Shown: positions 1-35,000 of the stretch, one piece after another
How the letters are laid out: the number at the start of each line of letters is the position of its first letter
How positions within the stretch are numbered: position 1 is the first letter of the stretch
NCBI RefSeq assembly: GCF_901709675.1
Contig: NC_051103.1
Coordinates: forward strand, 8,355,501-8,419,500
DNA from: Syngnathus acus
Lineage: Eukaryota; Chordata; Actinopteri; Syngnathiformes; Syngnathidae
DNA length: 64,000 bases
Reading direction: 5' to 3'
The notes under the pieces: generated by a model
Database searches by the model: none
The model's input: only the letters and a program-made list of their open reading frames with translations
What the model was told of the DNA's origin: nothing
Position numbers and translations under genes: made by a program

Positions 1-137
1 CAAGCAGTTTCATTATTCAAAGCGCATTATGCAAGCCATTCAGCAGGTGGGACGCCGCCCCTACAACCTTGCCAAGAGGAATTCCTGAGTAGGCAAGCAT
101 CTTTAGACATGTTGCAGAGTAAATATGCGCTTTGAGC

Positions 138-138
<1 letters not shown>

Positions 139-203
<65 letters not shown>
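139..203. repeat. (TG)n microsatellite
   Basis: An almost perfect TG dinucleotide run of about 65 bp. The poly-CV and poly-HT frames seen on the two strands are only translations of it. Confidence 0.95.
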
Positions 204-204
<1 letters not shown>

Positions 205-2067
205 GCAAAGCTTCAAATGCCCTCAGGGCACTTTCGGGCACTCGGTACCCCATTAGTCGGGGGCAGGCTGACAGGGACGTGTCAGCAGAAGAGGTTCAGA
301 GCAAGACAACAGAAATGGAGGACAGATGGATGGATGGAGGGAGGCCAAAAATGGCTCCCTCGCCACTACCTTGCCAATGAAATATTTGTTTCATGTGGAT
401 CATAAAGCAAACATGCAGTGATCTTAAGGTGTTTGTTTCACAGACATAAATGCAAAGTGACAATAATGATTTTGGTCTAATTCCACTATCGACCTACTGG
501 CACACTTAAGTCTAGAATGTTTCTATGATTTTAAAAATGTATTTAAATACCTTTAGAATCGTTTTTCTAATTGATACATGCAGCCCATGCATTTTGTTTA
601 TGATTTCACACAGTGGACCTGATTTAGTTCATTTCATGCAGCCGTTCCTAAATTGCATCTTCACTCATTCTAACAGAGCAGGTACAATTTGTGTGTACAT
701 TTCCGCGTGTGTGTGTGTGTGACCTTGGCTTTGTGATCCAAATAAGGGAAGCGCGTGAAGATTGAACAGGGATCGTCCCTTTAGCTATTCTGAAGAACGT
801 GGCAACATTGTGTATGGAAGCCGTGAATACACACACACGCGCATATTTGTGAATGTTGAGAATAATTATAGGCAGTTGACTGGGCGCTGAGCAGAATGGA
901 AGTGTCACTTTGGGAAATTGTATTTTTATTTACTGCGACGGGCCTCTGGCTGCATTTTCCACTTGATATGGAAGTGCAGTGCGTGTGCAAGTGTGTGCAC
1001 CAGCGTATATTGTTTCCTCACTTGCGTATGTGCCATTACTATTTTTTGTTTACTCTTCAAATGGACAGCTGTTTTTTGTCAAGAAAACAAAAAGGGATGT
1101 ACATGAACATATTCACTCAGCCATTCAGGGGAGAAGAATAGACAAAATAGACCTATAAAACCATTATCACCAAAAAATCCGCTTTCAAAGGTCCATCATT
1201 TGTATCAGCACACATGAATATTAGTCATCACAGCACAGCACAGCACAGCACAGCGCTCTCATGCTTTTAATGAGCCATATCCATACAAGCCCTAAGCTGT
1301 GATGCGTGGCCTTAGGTAATGACAAAACTCAAACAAATTAAACAATTTATACATTGATCCGTTTATTAGTCCCATGTTCCAGTTCAGTTGTCTTTGCTCA
1401 CAAATTGATCATTGATCAGCACATCCACTTGCCCCTCAATGGGCTAGGTTCATTAAACAGAATTGGAGATTCAGGCTATGCTATTATTCATAACCGTACA
1501 CACTTTGTCCCATTCTATTCTTTTAGCTACATAATGTACCACATACAACACTGTTTATATTATCATTATTTTTTTTTTCCATTATTAATATTATTGGTGT
1601 CGTAAGAAGAAAAAAAAAAGTGCTTTATTCGTGAGCAAGTTTGTGTCCTGTTGAAATAACACTTACTACTGTCTCTGTAGATTGTTTCACTCTGTGATGA
1701 TATTGATGCATGTGGATCCCTACACAGATTCCTCATTTGGTAGAAGAAGTGGAATGCGGTCCCTGTCAATTTCTAAGCTCTTTATAACTGTCATGTCCCT
1801 CTCCTCTCATGACCTATCTCTCCTGTCTTGATCGCTCTCGGCCCCAGAGTGCAGTGATACAGCGTCCACATGAATTATGCAGTGTTGTTATCACTCTGCT
1901 CTGGTTCCTTTTACAATAAAACAGTCTTAAAGCATCAAACATTCACCAGGGCTTCAGTCGCCATCATACGGGAAGCTCTGGGAAGTGGAAAGAGTTTGGG
2001 TGGTGATAATTAGCAAGAAAATACAATCCAGGTAAAGCTCTCCTCAGTTATAGTTCATAGGTGTCAA

Positions 2068-2165
2068 ACCTAAGGCCCGGGGGCCAAATATGGCCCGCCA
2101 CGTCATTGTATGTGGCCCGCAAAGACAGATTGTGCATGGACTTCATGTGTCCATATTAAAAGAGG
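2068..2165 (+). repeat. Dispersed repeat, copy 1 (GTGTCAAACC / GGCCCG type)
   Basis: This copy reads GTGTCAAACCTAAGGCCCG, then GGCCAAATATGGCCCGCCAC, then a GTGGCCCGCAAAG block and CTTCATGTGTC. The same order of blocks recurs near 3700-3810. From memory this resembles the terminus of non-autonomous hAT-type elements common in fish genomes. That family name is inference; the two-copy similarity is visible directly. Confidence 0.6.
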
Positions 2166-3699
2166 TTGCTATCATTTTTATCACTCGTGAAAAAGTCTAA
2201 AGAGAAACTTCAAATGTTGTGCTAGCTCTATGCAATCTGTGTTGTAGTGCAACACTGGATAATTAGCAATATTCCTTCCATGCTGATTGCATTAGGATCA
2301 AAGTGAGATGCACATTGAGGCTAACTTGATACAACAGATGGACAGCGTTTCCCAAACCATCTGGAATCGGTAGAAACGGCTTGGAAATGAGCAGACAAGT
2401 TTGAAAGAACTTGGAAAATGATCAGATGGACATTTGTCTGTCACATCCATTACAAGCCAATCAAACCAATGGAGCAATCAGACTAGCACCAACATCATCT
2501 ACAATGGCACTAAAATAAATTGCATGCGGCTGGCTTGACGAAGAGCCAGCGTACGACAAAAACGTTGTGTAAATGGAAGGGGAAAAAAAGCGACCAAAAG
2601 ATGAGGCTATATACTTTTGAAAGGATGTTCACTCATTGATCTTATGACCTCAGAAGTTTGTCATTATGCTTAAATTGTAATAGTTTCAAATGAAACAAAT
2701 AAAAATGGACTCGTTTTCATCCAATTCCAAAACTACAGAACCAAATAACGCTTTTCCAACTTCCTCGCAGCAGTTGCACTTTCAGATCCCGCACACATCT
2801 TCTCTCTCTCATTCCTACATATGAAATTAAATGACTTATTAGCCTCGCCCCCTCCTGAGACTCCTTCGATTTCAGAAGACTGGATTTGCTCTCTTTTCCA
2901 AATGTATCAGCACTTGGTCAATATCAATACAGCCCCAGGTTCATGGCACTCATTTGACCGTGCTGGTTGCTGACTAAAGTCACTATTTAGCCCGATGGAT
3001 TACGGAGATGATTGTGATAAGCCTATTGACGGAGCGGACGGACGGACGGATGGATGTCACGCTCTGGAGGCGGCACACACATACTAACTATATCATCCAC
3101 ATGCAAAAAAACCAAAAGTCTTTAATGGTTTTAATTTGCCAGAGAGTGTGTGCAGGGCATAGATCTAAACAGAATGAGGCCAGTCATTCCAAAGATGAGA
3201 TGGCTGATGATATCTCTCTCACCCAGTCCCAAAGGGAAGATGCAAACTGCTAGTAGTTATCTACTTGCTGTTATCTCTGATTGTGATACCCTTCCTGACT
3301 TCCCTTTTGGTTCACATGACTGACACTGTTAGGAAAATTCCTTACTTGTTTCTGGTCTTTTCAAATCCTTGTTTGGGTGAGAGGATCAAATATTGACATT
3401 GTTATTCATCTGATCTGATTCTTGAACTTCTTTTCTAATTGCGTTCAATTGACGCAAATATGGACCTTGAGATAATGAAACGTTTTACTTGGTAATGTTT
3501 TTTTTTGTAGATCTTGCACCAAATGTAAATGTTGAGGCAGCAAAGTTGTCAGCCCTGAATGAATTATTCCTCGGCTTGTTGCTGCCAACTTTTGGAGCCC
3601 ATCATGTTGGCTAAATCAAATTATTGATCCAATTTGATATGATAGCCAAGTTCTTATAAAGTCATGCCCGGCCGGTGTGCTCTCTCCCCCATAAGACAT

Positions 3700-3812
3700 T
3701 GTGTCAAACCGAAAGCCCGGGCGGGGGCCAGATATGGCCCGCCACATCATCTGATGTGAGCCGCCCGCAAAGAGACATTACGCCTGGGCTTCATGTGTCA
3801 ATACTAAAATTA
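3700..3812 (+). repeat. Dispersed repeat, copy 2
   Basis: Diverged second copy of the repeat near 2068. It shares GTGTCAAACC, the GGCCCGCCAC(A)TCAT block, the GCCCGCAAAG block and the CTTCATGTGTCAATACTAAAA tail region. The two copies lie about 1.6 kb apart in the same orientation. Confidence 0.6.
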
Positions 3813-5003
3813 CAAATCGCAAGCCCTGCCTTAAGAGCACCTCCATCAGGTGGCACCGGCATTTCCTTTGACTTTGCGTGCGGGTCTGATTGACTCGGAG
3901 CCACAAGCAGATTTACATGTTTGTCTTTCTTACGCAGGTTAGTGAGTATCATGTTGAAAGGCCGAGGGGGAATTGGCAGGCGGTGGTCTTGCATTAAAAT
4001 GAATTCTAAACAGTCTCTCCACAGCGCCAGCCTCATCGCTCTGCTCCTTCATGAACATGATTTTTCTCTCGCCCGTTCACTATCTCACTTTGTCTTTCTT
4101 GTTCTGAAGCGATCATGACACAAACGCACTGGCAGAGTCGCACGTACATACACACAAAGTGAGGTTTGCTTGTGGAGTGTCCCCGCTTGGCCGGTGAGGG
4201 ACTGGGAGTGTCGTCCAATCTCTGTTCAGTCAAGTGTTAAATTAGATTCCGTTGCCTCTCTGTCGGAGTTGTGTGGGAGACACGCTCATACACAACTCAC
4301 TCATTCACAGACTAGGAGAGCAAAGTTGGTGCAGGAGCTGAGATGATCATGATGCAAAAAAGGGAGTCACATTTTTGGGAGTTTTATCCTCAACTGTTTT
4401 TCTTTTAATTCAAGGTACTACTGTCGTCATTAATGAACACTTTTGCAAAAGTACACGTTTTCAGGATGTTGCTTTTCTTTAGCTTCCTGATTTGTGCACT
4501 GGATGCTGGGATAGAAAGCACCTTCCCCCAAATGCCCGAATTGCCTTTTGAAACTCAATCATTTCGATACAGGTGAACTAAGGTACCTATCAACCTTTTT
4601 GCTCCTTAAATAGAAAAAAAATAAACAGATACAAAAACATGAGCAAAAAAAAAAAACATTTGTCAAGACTTTATTCTTTCCGGATGATGCTCAGTGTCAG
4701 AGCTTTTATCTGGCAGCATGCTGTCGAGACATGCGAGCCTACATAAGCGAAAGCATCTAAGCCTCAATTACTTTTTGTCTACTGACAACATGTCGACAGT
4801 ATTTCGGCGTTACATCCTCCCTATCTTCATCAACCCCCCACCCCACCCTTTTTTTTTTTATTTTGCCGCTATCCTTTTTTGGGCTCTCTGCAGTGCACAT
4901 CAATATTAATCAACCGCTTTAAGCTGCAAGTTTCTCAAGCTGCATACAGCAAAATACTGCAGTGTGTTTGAGCACATATATATATATACTTATATACAGT
5001 AAT

Positions 5004-5483
<480 letters not shown>

Positions 5484-6569
5484 TCTGTGGTGGACTTTAC
5501 TACTCAGCAATGACGTTCTGTGCTTGACATTGACTCGTCGTAATCCCGCGTTTTTGCCTGGAGGAGAAACCAGAGCGCTCGCAGCAGCAGCAGCAGATGA
5601 GTGTGCTGAATGAAATGAGTCTGTCACCGGACTTGATTTAAATTGTCTTGAGTTTCTGATTGCGCAGCTTTGGTTAGTGAGCGATAACCAGGGACGGGGC
5701 ATAAAAAGCCAGGCTATAGCAGAATGTTCTATAATTTTCCTGTCTTCAGTAATCTAAATGGAAGAAAAGCAAAGAATTATTTCACAGCACAAAATGAGTT
5801 TTGTGATTATTGGCAAACAACATTGTAAATTCTCATCGTGCACAAGCCGCTGCTGAAGTGGGCCCAGAATAAGGACAGGTCTCGGCAGCAATTAATTGAT
5901 GTCGATTGGACTCTTCTGTCCGCATTATAATGATGAGGATCACCACAATGTCTTCATGTGCCACACAAAGCAACTATGTGACAAGCGTCCGTGCTATCAC
6001 ATCATCAAGAGGGTGTGTCGGCATGAAATAAACTGTCTATTGCATTCCCTTTCTATGCAAAGTATTTCAACTTGTTTTCATTTTTTTATACACCGTTGAC
6101 AATCCATCCCTTTTGGCAATGATGTCACTTGCAAGCGCTTGGCTAATGTACCTTACTGGCTCCCAGCCGCAATCTTCATTAGTTTTCTCTGTCACCTAGG
6201 AACAATAAAGCTGTAGTGTTCTGACTGGCAAAGTGTCACAGCAGCTGGATGGCATGCGGGAGGGATCTCTGCGTGCTTATGTCTGCTTTACTTCCGCCAA
6301 TTTTGATACATGCTTTCCGAGCTCGCGATTTCATTTTAAGACGGTGCGGTGCGTTAGGCCCTGCGCACACTCGTGTAGCTTGGGGCTGAAGTCGGTGCGC
6401 TTGTGTGTGCTCGAGGTGTTTTGCAGCATCTCTACTCAGCAGAGTGCTTGTTTAATGGTTGGTAGGGGTGGAGACAAGCCTCGGGCGACTGTGGAAAATA
6501 CTTGACGAGAACTTAATCGATATCAGGCACCTCAACCTCGGCCTTTTTTTGTGTGTGCGTGCGTGCGTG

Positions 6570-7030
6570 TGTGTGCGATGAACTTTCTTGCTGTTTTGCC
6601 AACGTGTTTTGTTCATTATCTGGCGACACGATGAAGAACCTCTCAATCAGACAAAATATTTCTGTAGACTTGGGAGTTAATTTTGCTGCTGTCATCGTGT
6701 GTTATATCAATGAAGATTAATGAGCCTGTTTCCGAAGAAGCCATGCAAGCCCAAGCCATGACATTACCTCCACTATGTTTCACAGATTAGCCTTTCCATC
6801 ACTTTGGTAAAGGTTAATCTTTGTCTCACCAGTCCATAAAATGCGCCTCTGTACTTTTTTTTTGCAAATTCCAGCCAGGTCTGCTTAATGAGTGCTTTGC
6901 ATTTTCTAGTGTAACAAATGAAGTTTGGTTCATATACATGACCTTCAATCTGGTCCGTCCCCGGGAAGTTGGGCTTTTTCCGTAATATTTTGTCGTAGTA
7001 TCCTAGTAGTCTTCTCGGGCCCAAAAAAAC
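6570..7030 (-). mobile_element. Tc1/mariner-like transposase relic
   Basis: Read on the minus strand, the region gives fragments that line up in order with Tc1-type transposases. TWLEFAKKK (cf. ARLEFAKKH) comes first, then W-TGETKINLYQSDGK (cf. WSDETKINL, which contains a catalytic Asp), then a GGNVMAWACMASSETGSL stretch (cf. GGGSVMAWACMASSGTGSL), then a degraded piece resembling DNDPKHTAK. The pieces lie in different frames and material is missing between SDGK and the GGNVMAW part. It is therefore a dead, deleted copy. No terminal inverted repeats were located. Confidence 0.75.
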
Positions 7031-7676
7031 AATCCGTACATTGACAATTATTACAATAAGTCATCTAATAGGAGAATGTAAGACTGTCGCTCACATGTTC
7101 CAATACTTTTGCTCACATAAAAGTTGTGTGGATCCAGACAAAATGTGTTATTTTAACTTGTTTTTTAGTTCTCGGTTTAAATACTTGATCTCTTGCCTCA
7201 TAGTTGTCTTCCGATGTCGAACATAAATGCAACAATTAAGGAATTGGCTTTGTAAAAGTGTGTGTAAGTACATTAAGTGCGCGCCAACACTTCTGGGAGG
7301 AAAATGTATGCGTGCTGCTGGGAAAAATATTTACAGCATTGCATTTTCTAAAAAGCGTCCCTTTTTTATTGAACTAATTAAATCAAGACATATTGTTAAA
7401 GCTCCGCCATGGGTTCTAGAGTTGAATAAGCAGCTAGCAGCAGCTGAAGGATCCACTGAGTGATGTTGAGCCTAAGTACTCTGTCTTCCTCCAACAGTGA
7501 AGAACATGAATGTTAGATTAGCTGAAGACCCCAATTTGAGCAGAGGTCTGAATGTGAACGCTTGTCTGTCTCTATTTGCCAACCCTGTGTCCAGGTTGCT
7601 CCCCACCTATCACCCTAAATCACTTGTAATAGACTCAAGTCTCTCTGGGACTGCACAGGATAAGTGGGGTAGAAAG

Positions 7677-7855
7677 TGGATGGATGGATGGATGGATGGA
7701 TGGATGGATGGATGGATGGAGGGAGGGAGGGAGGGAGGGAGGGAGGGAGGGAGGGAGGGAGGGAGGGAGGGAGGGATGGATGGATGGATGGATGGATGGA
7801 TGGATGGATGGATGGATGGATGGATGGATGGATGGATGGATGGATGGATGGATGG
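7677..7855. repeat. (GGAT)n-(GGGA)n-(GGAT)n microsatellite
   Basis: Three blocks: GGAT to about 7718, GGGA about 7719-7775, and GGAT again to 7855. One strand is wholly purine in the central block. Both strands are open across it (MDGW / EGGR and HPSI / PPSL translations), which explains the 95-174 aa frames here. Confidence 0.97.
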
Positions 7856-10397
7856 CAGATTGAGAAGAGTGTCACATTCGGAAAATTGTGGCGCATCTCG
7901 GTGTCTCCGCTCTTTGTTTGCAATACGCATTGGACCAAATCTGCAAAAAGCAAAAACTCATAGACAGGCCTTGCTATATATTTACAGAGCTTTAACGTAT
8001 GAACTCGTTCAGTGGCGTTGACGGTTATAGATGTCAAAGACATGAACTGGATTGGCAGTTGCTTCTACCTCTTCATGAAATTGCAAGCATGGAAATGTGT
8101 CAAGCTGAATTGATAGATGAAATAAACATCCTACGAATGCAGTGTCAAAATAGCATGAAAATGCTATTATAAATTGCTTTGACTATTAGTTTGTGTTTTC
8201 ATCCATGGTTGCTTGAATTGACATCCTGAAATATTGACTGAAATATTGCTTTCTTATCAGCTATGCACGGGTGTACACGTGTGAAGGAAATGGACAAAGA
8301 GACATATGACAAGCGTGTCTCTAATGTGGCGCTTAAGTCCAAGCAGACATTGTGCGCAGCGCTCTACTGAGCTGCGGCCAAATCAAGTCGATGAGGGAAA
8401 AGAACGGAGAAAGCGGCTCCGTGATGTGGAGAGATAGATGAAAGGAGGTATGGAGGGGGAGAAGGCTGGATAGTATGATGGAGCTGATAGGAAAAATCAT
8501 TTACCAACACAATTTGTTGACAAGGATCTGGGAATGTCTCAATGTGTCAGCGTCACAGTCACTTTGATGGATGACGGCCGTCTCTAACGCTCCCTCCCTC
8601 ACTGTGCTTCTTTTCCTACAGTTGAGCAAAACCGCTTCCCACACAGTGAGACACTCATTAAAAGATATAAAAAAAGATATATATGGGAATATATATCTCT
8701 ATCTCGATCTATATATACGTATATATTAAAAGGATACATATATAAATATATACATGTAAAATATTTTTTTTCCATGAAATGATGTTGATCTGTTTGTCTT
8801 CATTAGCACGGCCACATTTTAGCTGCAGGTCAGATGCAATAAGGTAAGAGAGCCTATTGACAGGGTTCCTTCTTTGAGTTAAGATGACTTGCCTCAGGAC
8901 ACAACTCCAACCACGTATCGACTGCGTCGAGATTAGCGAGGAAAGGAAAATAGGAGCAAAGACTGATGAAAGGGAACAAAATGGAGCGGTTGTGTTAACC
9001 TGTAAAGTATTAAGTGTTGGGTCAAGATAAATGCGCCGTTTTTGTATTTCGCTGTCCGGGACTAAAGACGCCATCCACTTCCATCGACACTCAGCAATGT
9101 TATCTGTTCCCTTGAATAATTCAACATGAAATTTACTTTCATCGTTGCTTTTTCATTGCTTATAGGCTTACTTAACGTAGGTTTTCTTTTAGTACTGCTA
9201 CTTAATGTGCTAACGGTGTGCTTTTTCTCTGTACATTAGCTCGATGTTGTTTTTAATGCTGTTTGGATAATTACAATCCATCATCAGTAATTGATGATAA
9301 ATACGTCGAGAGAATTTCAACTGACAATGGGCTGAGACTTGATGTCAGTGAGTTAATGATTATCATTTGTATATTAGCGGTATAATAACGGTGTTATTTG
9401 TGGAAATCCACATGAAAACGTATTGCCCGCAACGCATACTGTGACAGCCCCTGCAGCGCCTCAGCAGTGTAGTAGATAGATGGAAGGACGCTTGCACCTA
9501 AATCTACGGCGTCGAAGTGTCCCATTTGATGATGGGTGTTTTGCCTCCATCTTGCCGCTGGCCGGTTGTGTTTTGCAAAGTAAAGCCTCATTTGAGCAGA
9601 ATGCTTCTCAATGGTGACTCTCAGCCAGATCCAGCAAGCAAGGCAACAGTCTGCGCGCCATCGGCAAACTGCTTTGTTATGCTCAATGCCATCAATCTCT
9701 ATGCATGAGAATAGCCAACTTCAATACTGCTATTGATTGTGGAAACCTTTGAAAACGGCTAAGGTCAAAGCTTCATCCTTCCTCAAAAAGTTGCTGAGAT
9801 TGATTATTACCTTTTTAAGCCATATTCCATTAAGGTTTGAAGCAGTGCGGAAGAACGGTGGCTCGCTCATATGTCAGACGGATTCATCATCATTGGTCGG
9901 AGGAAATTATTATCCTCCAGGCATGTAAATTAGAGGGAGAGTCTGGACAAGGGTGAAAGACCATGATATTCATGATAGACAGAGTAAGAGGTTGCATGAC
10001 TAAAGTGAGACATATGAAGAGAAAATGGAGCAGAAACAAAACTTTGACGAGAAACGGAAGACAATTATAGCATCCGATTTTCGTCGAAAGAAAACAAACA
10101 AAACTTAAAGAACGCCTGAACTTTCAAAATGGCCAATTCATTAAAAAAAAAAACCTTTTAAATGACAGTGATTTCTCAAGAGTTTTCATTGGACGGGCAC
10201 GGCTTATCTCCGTTGCCCACCCGTAGACACGCACGCCCCTGGCTGGACACCACTTTTGCGCTTGGCAAATCATTTTTGCATTGTTTAGGGGCCTGAACTG
10301 AGGTTCCACAATTCCAACTGTAGCAACATTTGAATTGAAATAGCCGTGCTCCTTTCTCTTGCAGGGTAATCAAGAGGCCCCAGCTCCCCCTGAAGCA

Positions 10398-32021
<21,624 letters not shown>

Positions 32022-35000
32022 AAAGGAGGGAGTCACGCCCCCTTTCCCTCCCCAGCAAAAAAAAAAAGAAAAAAAATCTATAAATAACCTTTGCTTCCAT
32101 ATGAAGAAACGTACTATGCGTCCAGGTGGCAAATAGAATACAAATACATTCTAGTTGTTGGTGTATGGATTGTATGTATTTATTTGTCATTTGTTGGGGT
32201 GCGGGAGGGGAATCCTGATATCCAATCTTTCTCTGTGTTCCAAGTCAGTCTGTAACGTGGCTCCTTTGGGATGCCTTCATGCATTGGTTTTAATTCCACC
32301 CTATTCACCAACTCTCTCCCCCTCTTATGTACATTAAGCGCGGCAAATTCCAGTTTGAGCAACAAACTTATAGATGGAATTTATCACATCGATGGCCATT
32401 TGGCCCTAAGAGAGCTGCTTCCATTCTATGAGAGCCAATGACAAATACGAAGGCCAAATCACGTGAAGCCGGAACAAAACACTCAGCATTAAGTGGGAAG
32501 CCGGGCTAAAAGTGACGACACGGACTGATCTATTACCGAATCTGAATGCAGCGGGACGTGATGTATAGCGCTGGTGTGGAGCGGCCATTGCAAAATGCCA
32601 ATTGATTGTTGGCTAGATGCCAGAGGCAGGAGGTATCCCATTACTTGGGAATTGCTTTACAGGGGAGGGAAACACATCATTTTCCCTCAATATGCGCCGT
32701 TTCATGCACATCCTAAGCAATGATGCTAAATATTTCTCTCACGTAATGAACAAATGGAAGACTTTCCTTTCTGTTAAATGTGCATCCATCCATTGCTTGA
32801 TCAGTCTGCACAAATCACGTGTTGAAATGCTTTGGCTTTCTAGCGGATTTTTAAGTGTGGCCAGCAAATTGTTGAATTAGCATTTGGTGAGTTAGCGGCC
32901 TGCTGATGAACGTCTACTCGTCCCTGACATATTATTTATGATTCTTGGTTCCACAGGGAGGCGGGGCCGATTTTAGGGACCCGATCTGCTGCTCTGTAGA
33001 CATCGTCAATAGATTTCAATTAATCCCAACATTGCTGAATAAGGAACAACAATTCACACATCATTTCTAGTATTCTATTAGATTTCATTGGCTGTAGTGT
33101 TTCTTTCCTTTTTTAATGTCAATTTTTTTTTTTTTAGATCTATTAAGGAGAAAATCCAAAGGTTTACCACTTACATGCAATCCACACACAAGGATGGGTA
33201 AATATAATTGAACTGAGCAAATGAGTCTGATTTGGGCACTTTATTGGACTTGGCATGAAGTGTGTGCCCATAGTCACATGGCCACAGCAGGCAGTTGTCC
33301 CTGATGCATCCACCGATTCCGCTCCCCAGCACACAAAAAAAACCACACACATATAGGGGCCGCCTCCCTCCCTCCCTCCCTCACCAGTAAAGCATCTGTG
33401 CCGGCTGTGTCTGATGGGATCGTAAAGACGGGACTCAGTAGCGCAGGAAGGGAAGGGAGTGTGAAGAGCAGCAGTAACCCAGGGAGGCAATATACGCCAC
33501 AGATTAGAGATAAGAGAGTTCAGTCAATAGGCACTGATCTCATTTGAAGATATGCCAGACGGACGGACTAGACTCACACAAACACGCGCAAATTCACACT
33601 TGCTCCTCTCGCTGTCACCGTCGCTCGTCTTTTCTCTTGTTCTCCCGCTCTTTCCTAAAATCTCAACAGAAACCTCCGTTTGCAATTTGACAGCGTGCAA
33701 TCATATGATGTGGCTTTTAGTCTCTTTACCCTTGAAGTCAATGTCCATGTGTGTCCAACCATAGTATCCATGGGATTGCCAACTTCATTGTGGCCTAAGT
33801 AAACTAAAATAGTAAACTCATAGCCTAAAAGTTTTTATTTGCGCGTCCCAGTGAAATTGCTCACTGGATGCTTTTTTTATATGTAGAATATGTCTACTTT
33901 TATATTACATGTGATCATATATCAGAAATTCTGAATCTATACATAAATTGTCTCTTAGATGGCGGTCATTGCCAAGCTTCTTTATGAGTGTAAATTAGTA
34001 ACAAGAAAAAAAAGAATAGTTGTGCAATGGCTTTGTTTTATTGCCATTAACAATGAGTGACCACAAAAAGTTGCCACACTCAAGCATCTGGCAACACATG
34101 TAAACAAGCATAAATGTGCCTAAATTATGGGTATAAAACAAGACTAATGCCAACAAAACAACTCGGAACTGTCAAACGATTCTTCTGGGAACAGACCAGA
34201 ACTGATGCATGTGACATAAATTGTCAGAAGCTTTGGCACAAATCAAAGTGCATTGTTAGAGATAATGATAGAAAAGCAGAAGTAAAATGAATAGACCTGA
34301 CTGACTGTCAAAAATGATTATTACCATTGGTATTATTGTGTTGTCGGCATAGATTAGTCATTATGGATAAAACGGGCTGTCCCAATTTGATCATAATATT
34401 TGATGTACGGTATATGCAAACAAATATTTGATATTGTACTTTCTCACTATGATGGGGGGAGTAACACATCTGTGCCACAGTCGAGTGCTTTCGAATTTTT
34501 ACAAATACTATGAAGTGCTTCTTGGGCTAACAAATCTGAAATCGTGTGTAGTTGAATAATGATCAAATCAGCAATCGGGATTGGTTGTTTAGTGCAGCAC
34601 AAAAACTTTCAAACCCATCAATAAGAAAGTGATCATTAAAATGAACCCTTTTCATAAAAATACAAACAAATATTTCAAAAAAGTCAAACAAAAATCTCCA
34701 CTTACACTCTACTGTTTTTTTCTGTATGTATTAACCAGATAGTGTACCGATAAATATAAATAAAAAATGGGGAGCATTTTGAAAAGATGCTATCTCATTA
34801 ATTAGATGCTATCATGAAACATATTTTTACTGTACATATTGTATATGAATGTGTGTGTATGGATATATATATATATATATACTATATATATATATATATT
34901 TCAACTTGTGTATTTGACATTGTTTGTCATGTAATTTAATGCCATAGCCATTCATGAATTTTAAAAAGTGATTGCTTCTTTTTTGTATATCACTCGTAAG

